This document shows, piece by piece, positions 1 through 11,017 of a stretch of 64,000 nucleotides of DNA (position 1 is the stretch's first letter; the number at the start of each line of letters is the position of its first letter). A model generated the notes under the pieces. That model was not told the origin of the DNA and searched no databases. It saw only the letters and a list, made by a program, of their open reading frames with translations. The stretch is from positions 25,416,069 through 25,480,068 of the forward strand of contig NC_133104.1 in assembly GCF_022965805.1 (NCBI RefSeq). The letters run 5' to 3'. A program made the position numbers and the translations under genes. Source of the stretch: Primulina eburnea (Eukaryota; Streptophyta; Magnoliopsida; Lamiales; Gesneriaceae).

Positions 1-500
1 TCAAGTATGCAGTATGTTTATGAAAGTTTATGCTGATGGCACGTCTAGTTATGTACGTACGTATGTTCAAGTTTATTATGCAAGTTCAAGTTTCAAGTTA
101 TGTACGTCCTATTTTAAAGTTGCATGCGATTTTATTACGTAGTACTCGTTATTCCAGTTTATACGTGTTGAGTCTTTAGACTCACTAGACTTGATCGATG
201 CAGGTGACTATGTTGAGGAGACAGGAGGTGGTGACCAAGGGGCAGGCTTGGACTGAGTGGCAGGCTAGACCCGAGGACCGCAATGTTTACGTTTTATGCA
301 AAGTTTAAAAATACTCTGATTTTTAAATATCTGGATGTGAAATATTTTGAGGCAGTTTCTTATAGCAAAATTTTACTTGTGATGGATGATTTTGAGAATT
401 ATTTTTATGAATGTTGCGTGACGACCGTATGGATGTTTACACTTAAGAAAATTTTAAATTTTTCCGCAAATTTTTAAGTATGAAAATATGGTACGTTACA
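1..500 (+). repeat. 3' end of a family-A Gypsy LTR (truncated by window edge)
   Basis: The last 500 bp match the end of the LTRs of element A (22980-23480 and 40800-41310), including the TGAGTC-TTTA-GACTCA stem-loop (169-184), the GACCCGAGGACC stretch and the terminal ...GTACGTTACA. The LTR ends at 500. The 5 bp that follow (CTAAT) would be the TSD, but its partner lies outside the window. No PBS follows the LTR end, so this is a 3' LTR or a solo LTR. Confidence 0.85.
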
Positions 501-1324
501 CTAATCATTCATGAAAATAATGGATCACTGAATTAATGGTTAGCAGTAGAAAATCCTATATTGAATTAAATTGTCAGATTAATCGATATACAAATTTCAT
601 AGAATTAAATATAAATTAATAAATACTTGAACAAACACGAATATTGAATTAAAGCACAAAAATCCTCACAGTTATAAAATTGAAATAGTAGAATTATCCC
701 TTGAATCAGAAATAAAACTTAGCCTAGAGTTGTGGAGAAAATATAAGAAATTCCTTCGCTTTCTTCTTGTTCTTCAAGTTGAAAAAAAATGAGGCTTCCT
801 TTCCTCCTCTTGTTCTTCTACTGTGCGTGATTGGTTGGAGGATATTTTCTTGTGTAATTTTTTGCCTCCTTATTCACGTGAGTTTTGTAGGCAAAAAAGG
901 GAAAATTGGGTCCAAAAAAATATCAAATCCCAATAATCTAATAATTATAAAATAATCACTAAAATTAAAAGATACTTAGAAAATATCTTCCAAGAATATA
1001 GAGTTTTTTATGGAAAAACTATATCTAGTATTCTTACTTGATATAAAAATTCCTTGATTCTCTCTAGGCAGCTGAAGAGTAGTCACAAGGCGTGATCACG
1101 CCTTGTCCAGAAACCACTTCTGAATTTTTATGCTTCAAATCTTCCACTAAGATCATATCGACAACTTTAATTGTGATATAAATTCACTTTTTTTAGCCCA
1201 GATTTAATCGTAAGAGCAGAAAACTTCATCCTACAATAAAATCACACAAAAATATGTCAATTAAGCACGTTGGTAGTGGTAACAATGAGAGATATGACAA
1301 CAAAAAATGCAAACTATAATGAGC
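501..1324. other. Unassigned AT-rich sequence between LTR and Copia remnant
   Basis: No convincing coding sequence. Read on the minus strand it has the look of an LTR or leader, AT-rich with a pyrimidine/AAG-rich stretch near 745-800. It was not matched to any other LTR in the window. It could be the 3' LTR of the decayed minus-strand Copia next to it, or unrelated sequence. A perfect 22-bp palindrome lies at 1085-1106. Confidence 0.3.
1085..1106. repeat. Perfect 22-bp palindrome
   Basis: Arms ACAAGGCGTGA / TCACGCCTTGT meet at a central GATC with no spacer. It is GC-rich within very AT-rich surroundings. It resembles the GC-rich dyads seen in the LTR promoter blocks elsewhere in the window, which supports (weakly) reading this stretch as LTR sequence. 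Confidence 0.8.
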
Positions 1325-2367
1325 TTATCATCGTTCTACATAAACATCTTCCTGTAATTGACTATTTAGAAACGCACTCTTCACATCTATTTGATAAACT
1401 TTGAAATTGTTGAATGATGCATAGACAAGGAATATTTTAATTGCTTCCAATCGAGCAACTGGAGCATACATTTCATCGTAATCTATTCTTTCTTCTTGTC
1501 TATAGCATTGTGCAACTAGTCTTTCTTTGTTGCGCACAACTGAACCTTTTTCGTTCAGTTTGTTCCTATATACCACTTGCACCTATAATAGACTTTGAAA
1601 TCGGTCTTAGAACTAAAGTCCAAATATTGTTATGGGTAAACTGATTTAGCTCTAATTACATAGCAATTACCCAACTAGGATCAGCTAGAGCTTCATCAGT
1701 TTTCTTTTGTTCTAGTTGCGATATGAAAGCATAATGTATGAATAATTTAGCATTTGATTTCTAGTCTTTACCGGCTCAGATGTATTACCTATTACCAAAT
1801 CACGAGGATGATTTTTGCTCAATTTACAGTTTGGGTCTGTTAAGCTTCTTTGCATAGTTGGTTCAGTTTGTAATTCACCAGTTTCATCTGCTTCAGTTGG
1901 AATTATTTCAGTTTGTGTTTGAATGTTATCTTGTTGTCCAACAAACTGGTCATCAAGAATTGAATCATAACCAATTTGTTGTTATGTCACCTCGGGATTT
2001 GGTGTTTGAAGGAAATTTCTGACAATATGATCCTCATTTTAACTTTAATCCTCCAAACTTATATCTATTAAGCGATTAGTCAGCTTAACTAGAATAGTTT
2101 GCTTATTAGTTACTACAATTTCATCAAAGACAACATGCAATGATTCTTCAACATTAAGTGTACGCTTATTAAACATTCTATAATCCTTGCTAACTAATGA
2201 ATAACCAAGAAATAATCATTTGTCTGATTTAATATTGAAGGCAGTTAAGTGATTTTTTCTATTGTTATGAATGATAAATTTACACCCAAATATTTTAAAG
2301 TATGAAACCACACTTTTCTTTCCATGATCGATCTGTTCTGAGTGTAACACACTTTGTTGACTGCTTC
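1325..2367 (-). pseudogene. Ty1/copia remnant: integrase C-terminus to start of reverse transcriptase
   Basis: Minus-strand translation in several frames gives Copia landmarks in order. From about 2340 down to 2100 there is the integrase tail with an FLGYS-type motif and NKRTLNVEESLHVVFDE. At about 1830-1740 comes the spacer motif HPRDLVIG followed by a KTRNQ stretch. From 1690 down to 1328 comes the RT start (VYRNKLNEKG, DYDEMYAPVARLEA, IDVKSAFLN). The RT is cut off at about 1325, so the catalytic YVDD is absent, and there are stops and frame changes. This is the downstream part of the oldest Copia of the stack. It joins 5058-5570 once the solo LTR at 2368-5052 is removed. Confidence 0.85.
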
Positions 2368-5052
2368 TGTAAAGAACCGTACTTTTTACTACTTAATATT
2401 TGCGGAAAAATTAAAATTTTTCTTAAATGTAAACATCCATACGGTCGTCAACTCGTCGTTCATAAAAACAAAATCTTTAAAATCATCTATCACCAATAAA
2501 ATTTTTGCCAAAAGAAAAGCTTGCTCAAAACATCTCGCATCAAAACATAAAATCAGAGTATTTTAAACTTGCATAAAAATATTAAAATAACGTGGGCGGT
2601 CCTCGGGTCTAGCCTCCCGCTCAGTCCAAGTTTGCTCCTTGGTCCCCACCTCCTCTCTCCTCATAGAATTCCTCAGCTGTATCGATCAAGTCTAGTGAGT
2701 CTAAAGACTCAACACGTATAAACTGGAAGTAACAAGTACTACATAATAAAACCACATACAACTTTAAAATAGATCATACATACTTGAAGCTTGGCTTTGA
2801 AATGAACTTGAACTTGCATACATACATAGACATGCCTTAACTTGAAAGCTTTCATAAACATGCTAGCATACTTGATCATACTTAACATACACGACTTCAT
2901 TTTGCGTAGAGGCATGTTTCAAAGCAAGTGACCCATACATAATAAACGCCTGATCAGACAAACCACAGTACTGTGCTGATAGGAACGTATCCACTGCCAC
3001 ATACATGAGATCCCCTTCATGATTTAACGAGCTGGTTGGTACCCGTTCATAATCTAACGCTTTTCCAACCACGATCTAACCCGTTCATAATTTAATGGGG
3101 TGGAGAGGTCCTCAGCCATGTTCACCGACTTCCAAACCCATTCATAAATTGGTCACAAGACATTTAGAATACCTCGAAAACTTAAAATATTTTCTTTTGC
3201 ACGTCAACATACTTACTTGGCATTGAGGGATTCGTTGGACTTCGATCGGGGCCGCTGCTGCACAAACTAACGCAATCACGTGTACTTACATTTCATAACT
3301 TAGACATAAGTACTCGTGCTCACCACCGAAGTAATTATATATCTTATGACGTTCTAGATCTCTCGCGCCTTGACCTCATTAAATCATCGTACTAACCCAT
3401 GACATTGAACCCCGAACAATCCCTAAAAGATGTGTGCACATTTCCCAAAAAAAAAGGCATACACTTACTATTAAATCTTGAAAAGAAGCTGGAGCAAAAT
3501 ATTTGGACAGAAGGGGTGGCACTCGGGCGGTGAAACATTACCGCTCGGGCTCCGGAGTCCGCGCTCGGGCAGTAACAAACTTCCGCTCGGGCGCCAAGGT
3601 CACGAGGAAAAACACTCGCACAGAAAGAATGGTGCTCGGGCGGCAAAAAGTTACCGCTCGGGCGCCAAATAAACTGGACTCCGCGACTTAAAACTTATAC
3701 TCTCCAATTTCTATTACCCATGCCGTGATCAACGCCTCGAAACTCATCCTAGGACGTTATGCTCCATACTCAACACCATAAAAATGTCCCAAACGTCAAC
3801 GCACTCCCAACGAGCAACAAATTCATAAACTTAAATTTTTGACATCAAAATACTTCCAACGGCCTCTAATGAATTAAAGAGTCTAAAGGCATGAAACGAA
3901 ACCTCAAAATACTCCAAACATCAATACCTATGCACCTATAAGCAGCAACGATCACCCGTCGATCTCCAACGTATCCTGCAACAAATAATTTCAAGAACAC
4001 AATTTACGTAAAAGTCACAGTTTGAGCAGTCCCACGAAAAATGCCGTAGCTCACTCAATTTTTGTCCAAAAATTTCGAATTTTATATCAAATCGAAAGTA
4101 TCAAAAAGTTATACATTTTTCTTGTCGAAAGTTTTCTCAGATTCACGATCGAAAATTCGAAGTTTTAAGAAGAACAGTAAAAACGTGATTTAGATCTAAA
4201 AATTTTCCTACAAAATCGATCCAAACAATTAACCGCTCAAACTATGAACATCATACATGAATTTTATGCATAAAATAATGCAACACATAATATGACGTGA
4301 TCGACGCAGAAAAAGAGAGATTATATGTGCCTTTTGATGATAAACTTTACCGGAACGACAATACCGATGCGAGAACGGAGCGAGGGTGGATCCGGGACGA
4401 ACGTGGCACTAAAATCCTCAAAGAAAACACACGAAAAGTTGCTGGAAATTGAAGAGGGAAGGGGGCGGCTGCTCTAGCTTCAGGAACCCTAGGTTTTCTC
4501 TCTCAAAAATAATGAAAAATCTGAATGTGAAGTGAGTGAGTGTTTTTAGTCGTGTACAGGTGTGTGTAAAAGTGTGTGTGGGCGTGTGTTTTAGTAATTA
4601 GGGAGTAAATTATGCTTAATTAAATAATTAGCAACTAATTTAAAATACTAACTCTCCCTTAACTAATAAAATCTCTAAAATCTTAAAATAACTTACACAA
4701 GTAAAAAGCCTTAGAAGATTTAAACTCATAATCCACTAACAAATAAGTTAGGCTTTAAAATACTAACAACTAAATAAATCATTTAAAACGCCCCATCCTC
4801 AACTTAAAATAAAATACCGCATTCTTAAATTGCCAACACCGTCGCCGGGTTCTTTCCTCAATCCCGCCTCAAATGATCGCCTGAAACATGAAACTCGAAA
4901 AACATTTTAACGTGCATCACATAAACATAATTAATTTAAAATAATGCATTTAAATAAATCATGCATTACTAAGACTTATTTTAAAATTTATTAAATACTT
5001 TAATAATTAATTAAATGTATGGGTTATACGTGTACTGAATTTGGGCACTACA
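2368..5052 (-). mobile_element. Solo LTR of Gypsy family A (minus orientation), TSD GCTTC
   Basis: On the minus strand it starts TGTAGTGCCCAAATTCAG (at 5052) and ends ...GGTTC-TTTACA (at 2368), matching the element-A LTRs at 20776 and 38627 in ends and in length (2685 bp). Flanks are a perfect 5-bp TSD, GCTTC at 2363-2367 and 5053-5057. No internal domain remains, so this is a solo LTR produced by LTR-LTR recombination. Its GC-rich module (3528-3668) is built on GCCCGAGCGG instead of the CACGGACCC motif in the other family-A LTRs. Confidence 0.93.
3528..3668 (-). promoter_or_regulatory. Tandem GCCCGAGCGG module in the solo LTR
   Basis: About seven copies of CCGCTCGGGC or its near variants occur in both orientations with 10-25 bp spacing. 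The block starts about 1380 bp from the LTR start, essentially where element A's LTRs carry an unrelated GC-rich dyad (from about 1365 bp). That a regulatory role exists is an inference; only the repetition and position are visible. Confidence 0.6.
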
Positions 5053-5570
5053 GCTTCTGTCCAAAACCTTTGAGAAATACTCAAATCAGCTAGCATAGTT
5101 CTTGCCACCTCCTTAAGAGTTCGATTTCTGCGTTCCACTATTTTTTTGTGGTGTTCTAGCATCTGAGAACTCATGCCTAATTCCCAAACTTTGAAGAAAT
5201 TGAGATAAAGTTTGATTGAATAATTCAGTTCCGTTATCGGTTTTTGTTTTGTCAATCCGTACTGATTTGTCATTTCAAAGTCTTGTGAAAAGTTTTATCA
5301 GTTGTGAAGCAGTTAGATCTTTAGATTTGAGAAATATTACCAAAATAAATCTTGAGAAGTCATCAACAATCACTAAAATGTATTTCATTCCCCTAAGCTC
5401 ATGACTAGTATTGGATCAAACAAGTCCATATGCATCAGTTCTAAGCATTGGGTAGAAGATTTACTTCATTTGTTTTTGAAAGTTGATCTCATTTTCTTCC
5501 CGAACTGACAAGCTGAACAAGTTTTATCTTTTGAAAACTCAATCTTTGGAAGACCAGTTACGAGCTCTTG
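5053..5570 (-). pseudogene. Ty1/copia remnant: GAG-pre-integrase and integrase core
   Basis: Minus-strand translation gives, in broken frames, LVTGLPKIE (GAG_pre-integrs), an ACQFGKK zinc-finger stretch, MDLFDP of the integrase core, and VERRNRTLKEVARTML with SQRFWTEAV around 5160-5050. The last motif continues in frame into VNKVCYTQNR at 2362 once the solo LTR and one TSD copy are removed. At the other end the frame continues into 45298-45895: SNH plus ELVTGLPK is restored by removing the composite insertion. Stops and shifts make it a pseudogene. Confidence 0.88.
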
Positions 5571-6399
5571 TGTAACGACCCATTACAGGCCCAATGGACC
5601 GCCCATACGTCCCACTGCCCCGATCGACCCAATGCTATCCCGATCTTGGGCTCCCTCAAAGGGGCCTTTTCCCTCACGGGCTTTCCATAGGCATCATATG
5701 GGTTACTCATAGGATCCCCCCTCCCTACCAAGGGGTTTCTTTCGCCTCCCCAGGACTCGATCCCATGACCTATAGGATAAGTACATTGATATCAAGAGTC
5801 CTGGTACCAATTTAGCACGCGCCTTTTATTGTAACGACCCATTACAGGCCCAGTGGACCTCCCATACGGCCCACTGCCCCGATCGACCCAAGGCTATCCC
5901 GATTTTGGGCTCCCTCAAAAGGGCCTTTTCCCTCACGGGCTTTCCATAGACGTTGTACGGGTTACTCATAGGATCTCCCCCTCCCTACCAAGGGGTTTCT
6001 TTCGCCTCCCCAGGACTCGATCCCATGACCTATAGGATAAGTACATTGATATCAAGAGTCCTGGTACCAACAATTGGTACAGGGACTCTTGATATCAATG
6101 TACTTATCCTATAGGTCATGGGATCGAGTCCTGGGGAGGCGAAAGAAAACCCTTGGTAGGGAGGGAGAGATCCTATGATTAACCCGTACGACGCCTATGG
6201 AAAGCCCGTGAGGAAAAAGGCCCCTTTGAGGGAGCCCAAGATCGGGATAGCCTTGGGCCGATCGGGGCATTGGGCCGTATGGGCGGTCCACTGGGCCTAC
6301 AATTGGTCGTTACAATAAAAGGCGTGTAATGGATCGTTACAATAAAAGGCACCTTTTATTGTAACGACCCATTACAGGCCTAGTGGACCGCCCATACGC
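5571..6399. repeat. Cluster of four copies (last partial) of a ~245-bp TG...CA-type repeat
   Basis: Copies start TGTAACGACCCATTACAGG at 5571, 5830 and (partial) 6360, and one inverted copy runs 6073-6314. Each full copy carries the same central blocks (CCCGATCTTGGGCTCCC, CTCGATCCCATGACC, GATATCAAGAGTCC). Short CCTTTTAT/ATAAAAGG spacers separate them. The minus strand holds GGATCGAGTCC, which fits a Pol III B-box, about 45 bp downstream of a weak A-box-like TGGTACCAGG, so a SINE-like origin is possible; a TRIM-type LTR is the alternative. Neither is proven. No coding sequence. Confidence 0.75.
5830..6314. repeat. Long inverted repeat (two ~241-bp arms, almost no loop)
   Basis: Arm 5830-6070 and arm 6073-6314 are reverse complements over nearly their whole length and meet at TGGTACCAA / TTGGTAC. 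The outer ends are TGTAACGACC and GGTCGTTACA, and the symmetry continues into CGCCTTTTAT / ATAAAAGGCG outside. A transcript across it would fold into a hairpin of roughly 240 bp. A few mismatches and small indels are visible. Confidence 0.88.
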
Positions 6400-7775
6400 C
6401 ACTGCATCTGCAACTACATTCGTCTTCCCAGGGTGGTAAATAATAGTACAATAATAATCCTTAACAAGTTCCAACCATCTCCTCTGACGCATGTTCAATT
6501 CCTTTTGAGTAAACAGATATTTAAGGCTTTTATGATCTGAGAAAATCTCACACTTTACTCCATACAAATAATGTCGCCAGATCTTCAAAGAGAATACCAC
6601 AGCTGCCAAATCAAGATCGTGAGTCGGATAATTCTTTTCATAATCCTTTAGCTGATGGGAAGCATAAGCAATTACTTTACCACGCTGCATCAATACAACA
6701 CCGAGTCCTTTCTTAGAAGCATCTGTGAACACTACAAAGTCCTCTACTCCTTCAGGAAGTGATAACAATGGAGCCGATGTTAATTTATCCTTCAAATCCT
6801 GAAAACTTTGTTGACACTCATTGGTCCATTCGAATTTAACTGTCTTTCTTGTCAATGCGGTCAATGGCAAGGCTATCTTTGAGAAATCGGCTATAAAACG
6901 ACGATAGAAACCTGCCAAACCAAGAAAACTTCGTACCTCAGAAACTGTCGTAGGAATAGGCCATTTCTGCACTGCTTCTATCTTTGTTGGATCCACGGTA
7001 ATTCCATCTTTATAAACAATATGGCCTAGGAGAGTCACTTGGTCTAACCAGAACTCGCACCTCTTTAATTTGGCATATAACTGGTTATCCCTCAATTGTT
7101 GCAACACGGTTCTCAAATATTCTCGATGAAGTTCTCGAGTCTTCGAATAAACCAGAATATCATCAATAAATACAATGACGAAACTATCCAAATAAGGCTT
7201 GAAGTCTCGATTCATAAGATCCATAAAAACTGACGGCGCATTTTTTAACCTGAAAGACATTACCAAAAATTCATAATGACCATACCTAGTTCGAAAAGCA
7301 GTCTTAGGTATGTCATCTTCTTTCACCTTCAATTGTTGATATCCTGATCGCAGATCAATCTTAGAAAATACCGTTGCCCCTTGTAATTGATCAAAAAGAT
7401 CATCAATTCATGGCAAAGGATACCTGTTCTTAATGGTGACTTTGTTGATCTCTCGGTAGTCAATACACAAACGTAATGACCCATCTTTCTTTTTCACAAA
7501 CAACACTGGTTCCCCCCATGGCGAAGAACTCGGTCTAAAGACCTTATCTAACAATTCTTGCAATTGGTTCTGTAATTCTTTCATTTCAGTCGGTGCCATT
7601 CGATAAGGGGCTTTAGAAATAGGAGTAGTGCCAGGTACAACATCAATGACATATTCGACTTCTCTATCGGGTGGCAACCCCGGAACATCATCGGCAAAGA
7701 CATCCGAATAATCTTGAACAATTTCAATATCATTCACATCCATTACTGACGTCAGAAATCCCTGACACCCTTAAC
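6400..7775 (-). pseudogene. Gypsy F' pol fragment: protease end, RT and RNase H
   Basis: The minus strand encodes, from 7743 down, a protease-RT linker ([16 protein letters not shown]), RT with [19 protein letters not shown] and FIDDILVYS (near 7160), then RNase H with [12 protein letters not shown] and [12 protein letters not shown] at about 6400. A stop near 7408 and a shift split the frame. Integrase and LTR are missing: the fold-back repeat cluster abuts RNase H at 6400. It is closely related to plus-strand element F (18420-20775). D is inserted at 7780; the upstream part of F' continues at 16516. Confidence 0.88.
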
Positions 7776-9260
7776 CAACATGTGGGGACCCGGGCTCTAA
7801 TTATTTTTCTTGGGATTAAATGGATCGTTATTCTAAAATGTGGGTCAATTTTTCGCTTTTTACATTAAATCAAATGTAACTAAACAAGCATAAGTTCTTT
7901 ATTGATTGTACAACATACAACAAAAGGTACATGTCTTATTCTATATACACAAGTGTTCACTACCATCTATAAACAAAAGATAGTCCAAAGCTAATAAAAA
8001 GACCACTAGTCCTCTGCTGCGCCCGTGATCTCCACGCTAACACGATCATCTCTGTCTCGACCCAGATCCTGCCCCACCTGTTGTTATGCACACATACAGA
8101 CATAACAACAGCCGGAAAACCGGTGAGAACAAATCCCAGTATAAACATGTATACATGCATTAAAACAATCTAAAACATGAAACATGCGGATATGAATGTC
8201 ATTCATATAAAATCATGCAATGCGAATCTAATCATGTTTAGACTCGACTCGACTAGAACTCTAGGGATCCCGGTGTGAATAAGACGATCTATCACCTACC
8301 CTCCCAATCGGGGTGACGGTACGTCTTATTCCTAGACTTCGGCCTGATCTGTATCCGCATCTACAATAGGGGCGGTGATCTTCCCCTAAGCTGTGATATC
8401 GCCGAACGTCTAGAAGTCTGGATGATCTCGCAGACTTTCCTATCTTAATGCATGAATACACAATCTGTAAACAAGCATAATCATCTTAATGCAATGCAAC
8501 ATGATCTGTAAACAAAGCATAGCAAGATTTGCATACAAGTTCTATAAAAAAATCTATAAACAATCATAATCATATCAAGATATAGATAAGGAAACAAGTA
8601 TGTGATTTTGGTTGGGAAACTCAAATGTGCTCTCAATTTGAGTCGTGATTCCCCAAACAAAACATGTACTATACCTTTCTGGATCAATTGTTATCGATGT
8701 CGAGGTCTCGATGTCGAAGTGAAGCGAAACAAATCTGAAATGGCAATGTATAATAAATACACGATCAATTACTAACTCTAGTCAATACCTACACCATCAA
8801 TAATCAATCTCGGTATAAACTTGGACGGCATAACGACGTAAATTCTCAATACCGGTCAACACACACCTCAATCCTCAATTATTCTCATTCATAATCCACC
8901 ACACTATCAATCTAAAACACAATAATTATGCCCCAACTATTCTTAAACCATGCTGAAATTCATAGGAAATGCATACGACATCATTTCTTCGTTCCGGTTT
9001 CGATTATAAACTCATAATCTTCACAAGAACATCTAAATACAATTATAACAGCATTTCCTTTACATGCAAATCTCAAAACATGTTGAAATGATATAAAAAT
9101 ATATACCCTTTTGATGCCTTCGATGCAAGGAACAAGAATCTCAACTCGGAATATAATTTGGATGACTAAATCTTGAGATATCCAACTTTAAAGCCTTGAG
9201 AAATTTGAGGAATTCTCGGTTCTGCCTGCTGGAAATGAGAAGAAGATGACTCATGTTCGA

Positions 9261-9272
9261 ATTATATTTATA
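9261..9272 (-). promoter_or_regulatory. TATA box of LTR D (minus)
   Basis: The minus strand reads TATAAATATAAT, 50 bp downstream of the dyad block. The 5' LTR carries the same sequence at 16067-16078, which would be the copy driving the element. Confidence 0.65.
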
Positions 9273-9321
9273 CCCCTGCCATGTGTCAAGTTGAGAACAA
9301 GAGTGCATTCCTCGGCTGCAT

Positions 9322-9607
9322 CACCGCGGGTGCGGTGCTAACATGAGCGCGGGTGCGCTCATGTTTCGGCAGCCCAACATTTTCTCATTTCGACGACCGC
9401 GGGGGCGGCTCTTGCATGACCGCGGGTGCGGTCTCTGCAGCACCGCGGGTGCGGTGTCGCCACGGAAAAATGGTTCAACTTACTGTCCATGCACCGCGGG
9501 TGCGGTGCTTCCTATACCGCGGGTGCGGTGTTGCTTCGGCAGCACATTCCAAAATTCCACAATTTATAACCGCGGGTGCACTCTTGTTCTAAGCGCGGGT
9601 GCGGTCT
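9322..9607 (-). promoter_or_regulatory. Block of about nine CACCGC-GGGT-GCGGTG dyads in LTR D
   Basis: Sixteen-base dyads with a 4-base GGGT centre recur at 9322-9337, 9345-9360, 9418-9433, 9441-9456 and further to 9607, several of them imperfect. Arms vary in a paired way: CACCGC/GCGGTG, GAGCGC/GCGCTC (extending to CATGAGCGC/GCGCTCATG) and GACCGC/GCGGTC. The block lies just upstream of the TATA box. Many CG and CHG sites make it a likely methylation target. A cis-regulatory role is inferred. Confidence 0.75.
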
Positions 9608-9808
9608 AGCACACATGAAATATTTTGTACTTTCATCTTATGATGTGCTTTCTAATGTCCTTAAATATCCTATTAATGACGATTATTGTATCTCGAGCCT
9701 TACATTTCTCCCCCTCTAGGAAATGATTTCGTCCTCGAAATCGCATATCATTAAATCAATGCAAGTATATACAAGATGTAATAAACTCAAACTGAATAAT
9801 TACTTACA

Positions 9809-11017
9809 TCATATAAATAACTCAGGATGTTTTTGTCGCATATCTGCCTCTGTCTCCCAAGTCGCTTCTTCAATGCCATGACGACTCCACTGAATTTTCA
9901 CAAGTGGAATAATCTTCGTTCTGAGCTTCTTTTCTTTCCGATCAAGAATCTGTATCGGTTGTTCCACATAACTCAACGTCTGATCAAGTTCAGCTTCGTC
10001 CGGTTGAATGACATGAGAAGCATCTGGCATATATCTTCGCAACATTGATACGTGAAACACGTCATGTATTCCGAACAGAGAAGGAGGAAGAGCAAGTCTG
10101 TAAGCTCGATCACCAATCTTTTCAAGAATCTCGTAAGGACCAATGTATCGAGGAGATAGTTTCCCGCGTTTGCCAAATCTTACAACGCCTCTGAAAGGAG
10201 AAATCTTTAAGAATACTCTATCTCCTGCCTCAAATACTAACGGTCTACGTCGGATATTGGTGTACTTTCCTTGTCTATCCTGTGTTGTCTTCATTCTTTT
10301 CTGAATAACTTGCACCTTCTCAGTCATGTCACGAATCATGTCTGGTCCAAGTTTTGGTACCTCTGAGATGTCATCCCAGTAGAGCGGAGATCTGCACTTC
10401 TTGCCATACAAAGCTTCAAACGGTGCCATCTCGATACTCGTCTGATAGCTGTTATTGTAAGAAAATTCGCAAAGAGGTAGGGAATCTTGCCAACTAATGC
10501 CAAAATCTAGTAATACGGCTCTGAACATATCCTCTAGAGTCTGGATAGTCCGTTCTGACTGTCCGTCTGTCTGAGGGTGATAAGCAGTACTCAGGTGTAA
10601 TGTCGTACCCAAAGCCTGCTGTAAGCTGTGCCAAAAGTGAGAAGTGAATCGTGGATCACGATCTGATACAATAGACTTCGGCACACCATGTAATCTAACT
10701 ACCTCTCGGACATATATCTCCGCCATCTGATCATGTCGATACGTCATTTTGTATGGAATAAAGCAAGCTGATTTGGTCAATCTGTCAATAATGACCCAAA
10801 TCGCATCACAACCTCTGGATGATCGAGGTAACTTCGTCACAAAATCCATGGAAATGTGGTCCCATTTCCATTCTGGAATAGATAAACTCTGAAGTAAACC
10901 TCCAGGCTTCTTTCTCTCAGCCTTCACCTGTTGGCAATTCAAGCACTTAGACACAACTTCGGCAATGTCTGACTTCATCTGTTTCCACCAGAATTGTGTC
11001 TTCAAGTCATTATACAT
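9809..11017 (-). pseudogene. Element D integrase (pol C-terminal part)
   Basis: A 402-codon open stretch covers the end of the integrase zinc finger (CLNCQQVKAE), the catalytic core ([32 protein letters not shown] giving D, D and E) and a C-terminal domain ending with EEATWETEAD, a chromodomain-like tail typical of chromoviruses. The domain itself looks intact, but it is cut off from upstream pol by a frameshift near 11010, so it is not expressed as a normal polyprotein. The minus-strand purine tract follows at 9721-9705. Confidence 0.88.

Larger units (their letters stand above)
7781..9704 (-). repeat. Element D 3' LTR
   Basis: TG...CA bounded in both readings (TGTGGGGACC...GCCTTACA on plus). 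On the minus strand the order is U3 with the GC-rich dyad block (9607-9322), then a TATA-like box (9272-9261), then R/U5 down to 7781. A purine-rich tract immediately precedes it on the minus strand (9721-9705). It is nearly identical to 14585-16510. Confidence 0.94.

Noticed and set aside
767..955. Small membrane-like protein frame
   Set aside because: Low-complexity AT-rich sequence of retrotransposon leader type, with no supporting homology or gene structure.
5571..6399. Cassandra-type TRIM with a 5S rRNA promoter
   Set aside because: The units have TG...CA-like ends, but no 5S rRNA internal control region could be recognised. A tRNA-like B-box is present, but the A-box is weak, so neither class is claimed.
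9322..9607. CRISPR-like array of 16-base palindromic repeats
   Set aside because: Spacing is irregular, copies vary, no cas genes are near, and the block sits at a fixed place in both LTRs of a plant retrotransposon.
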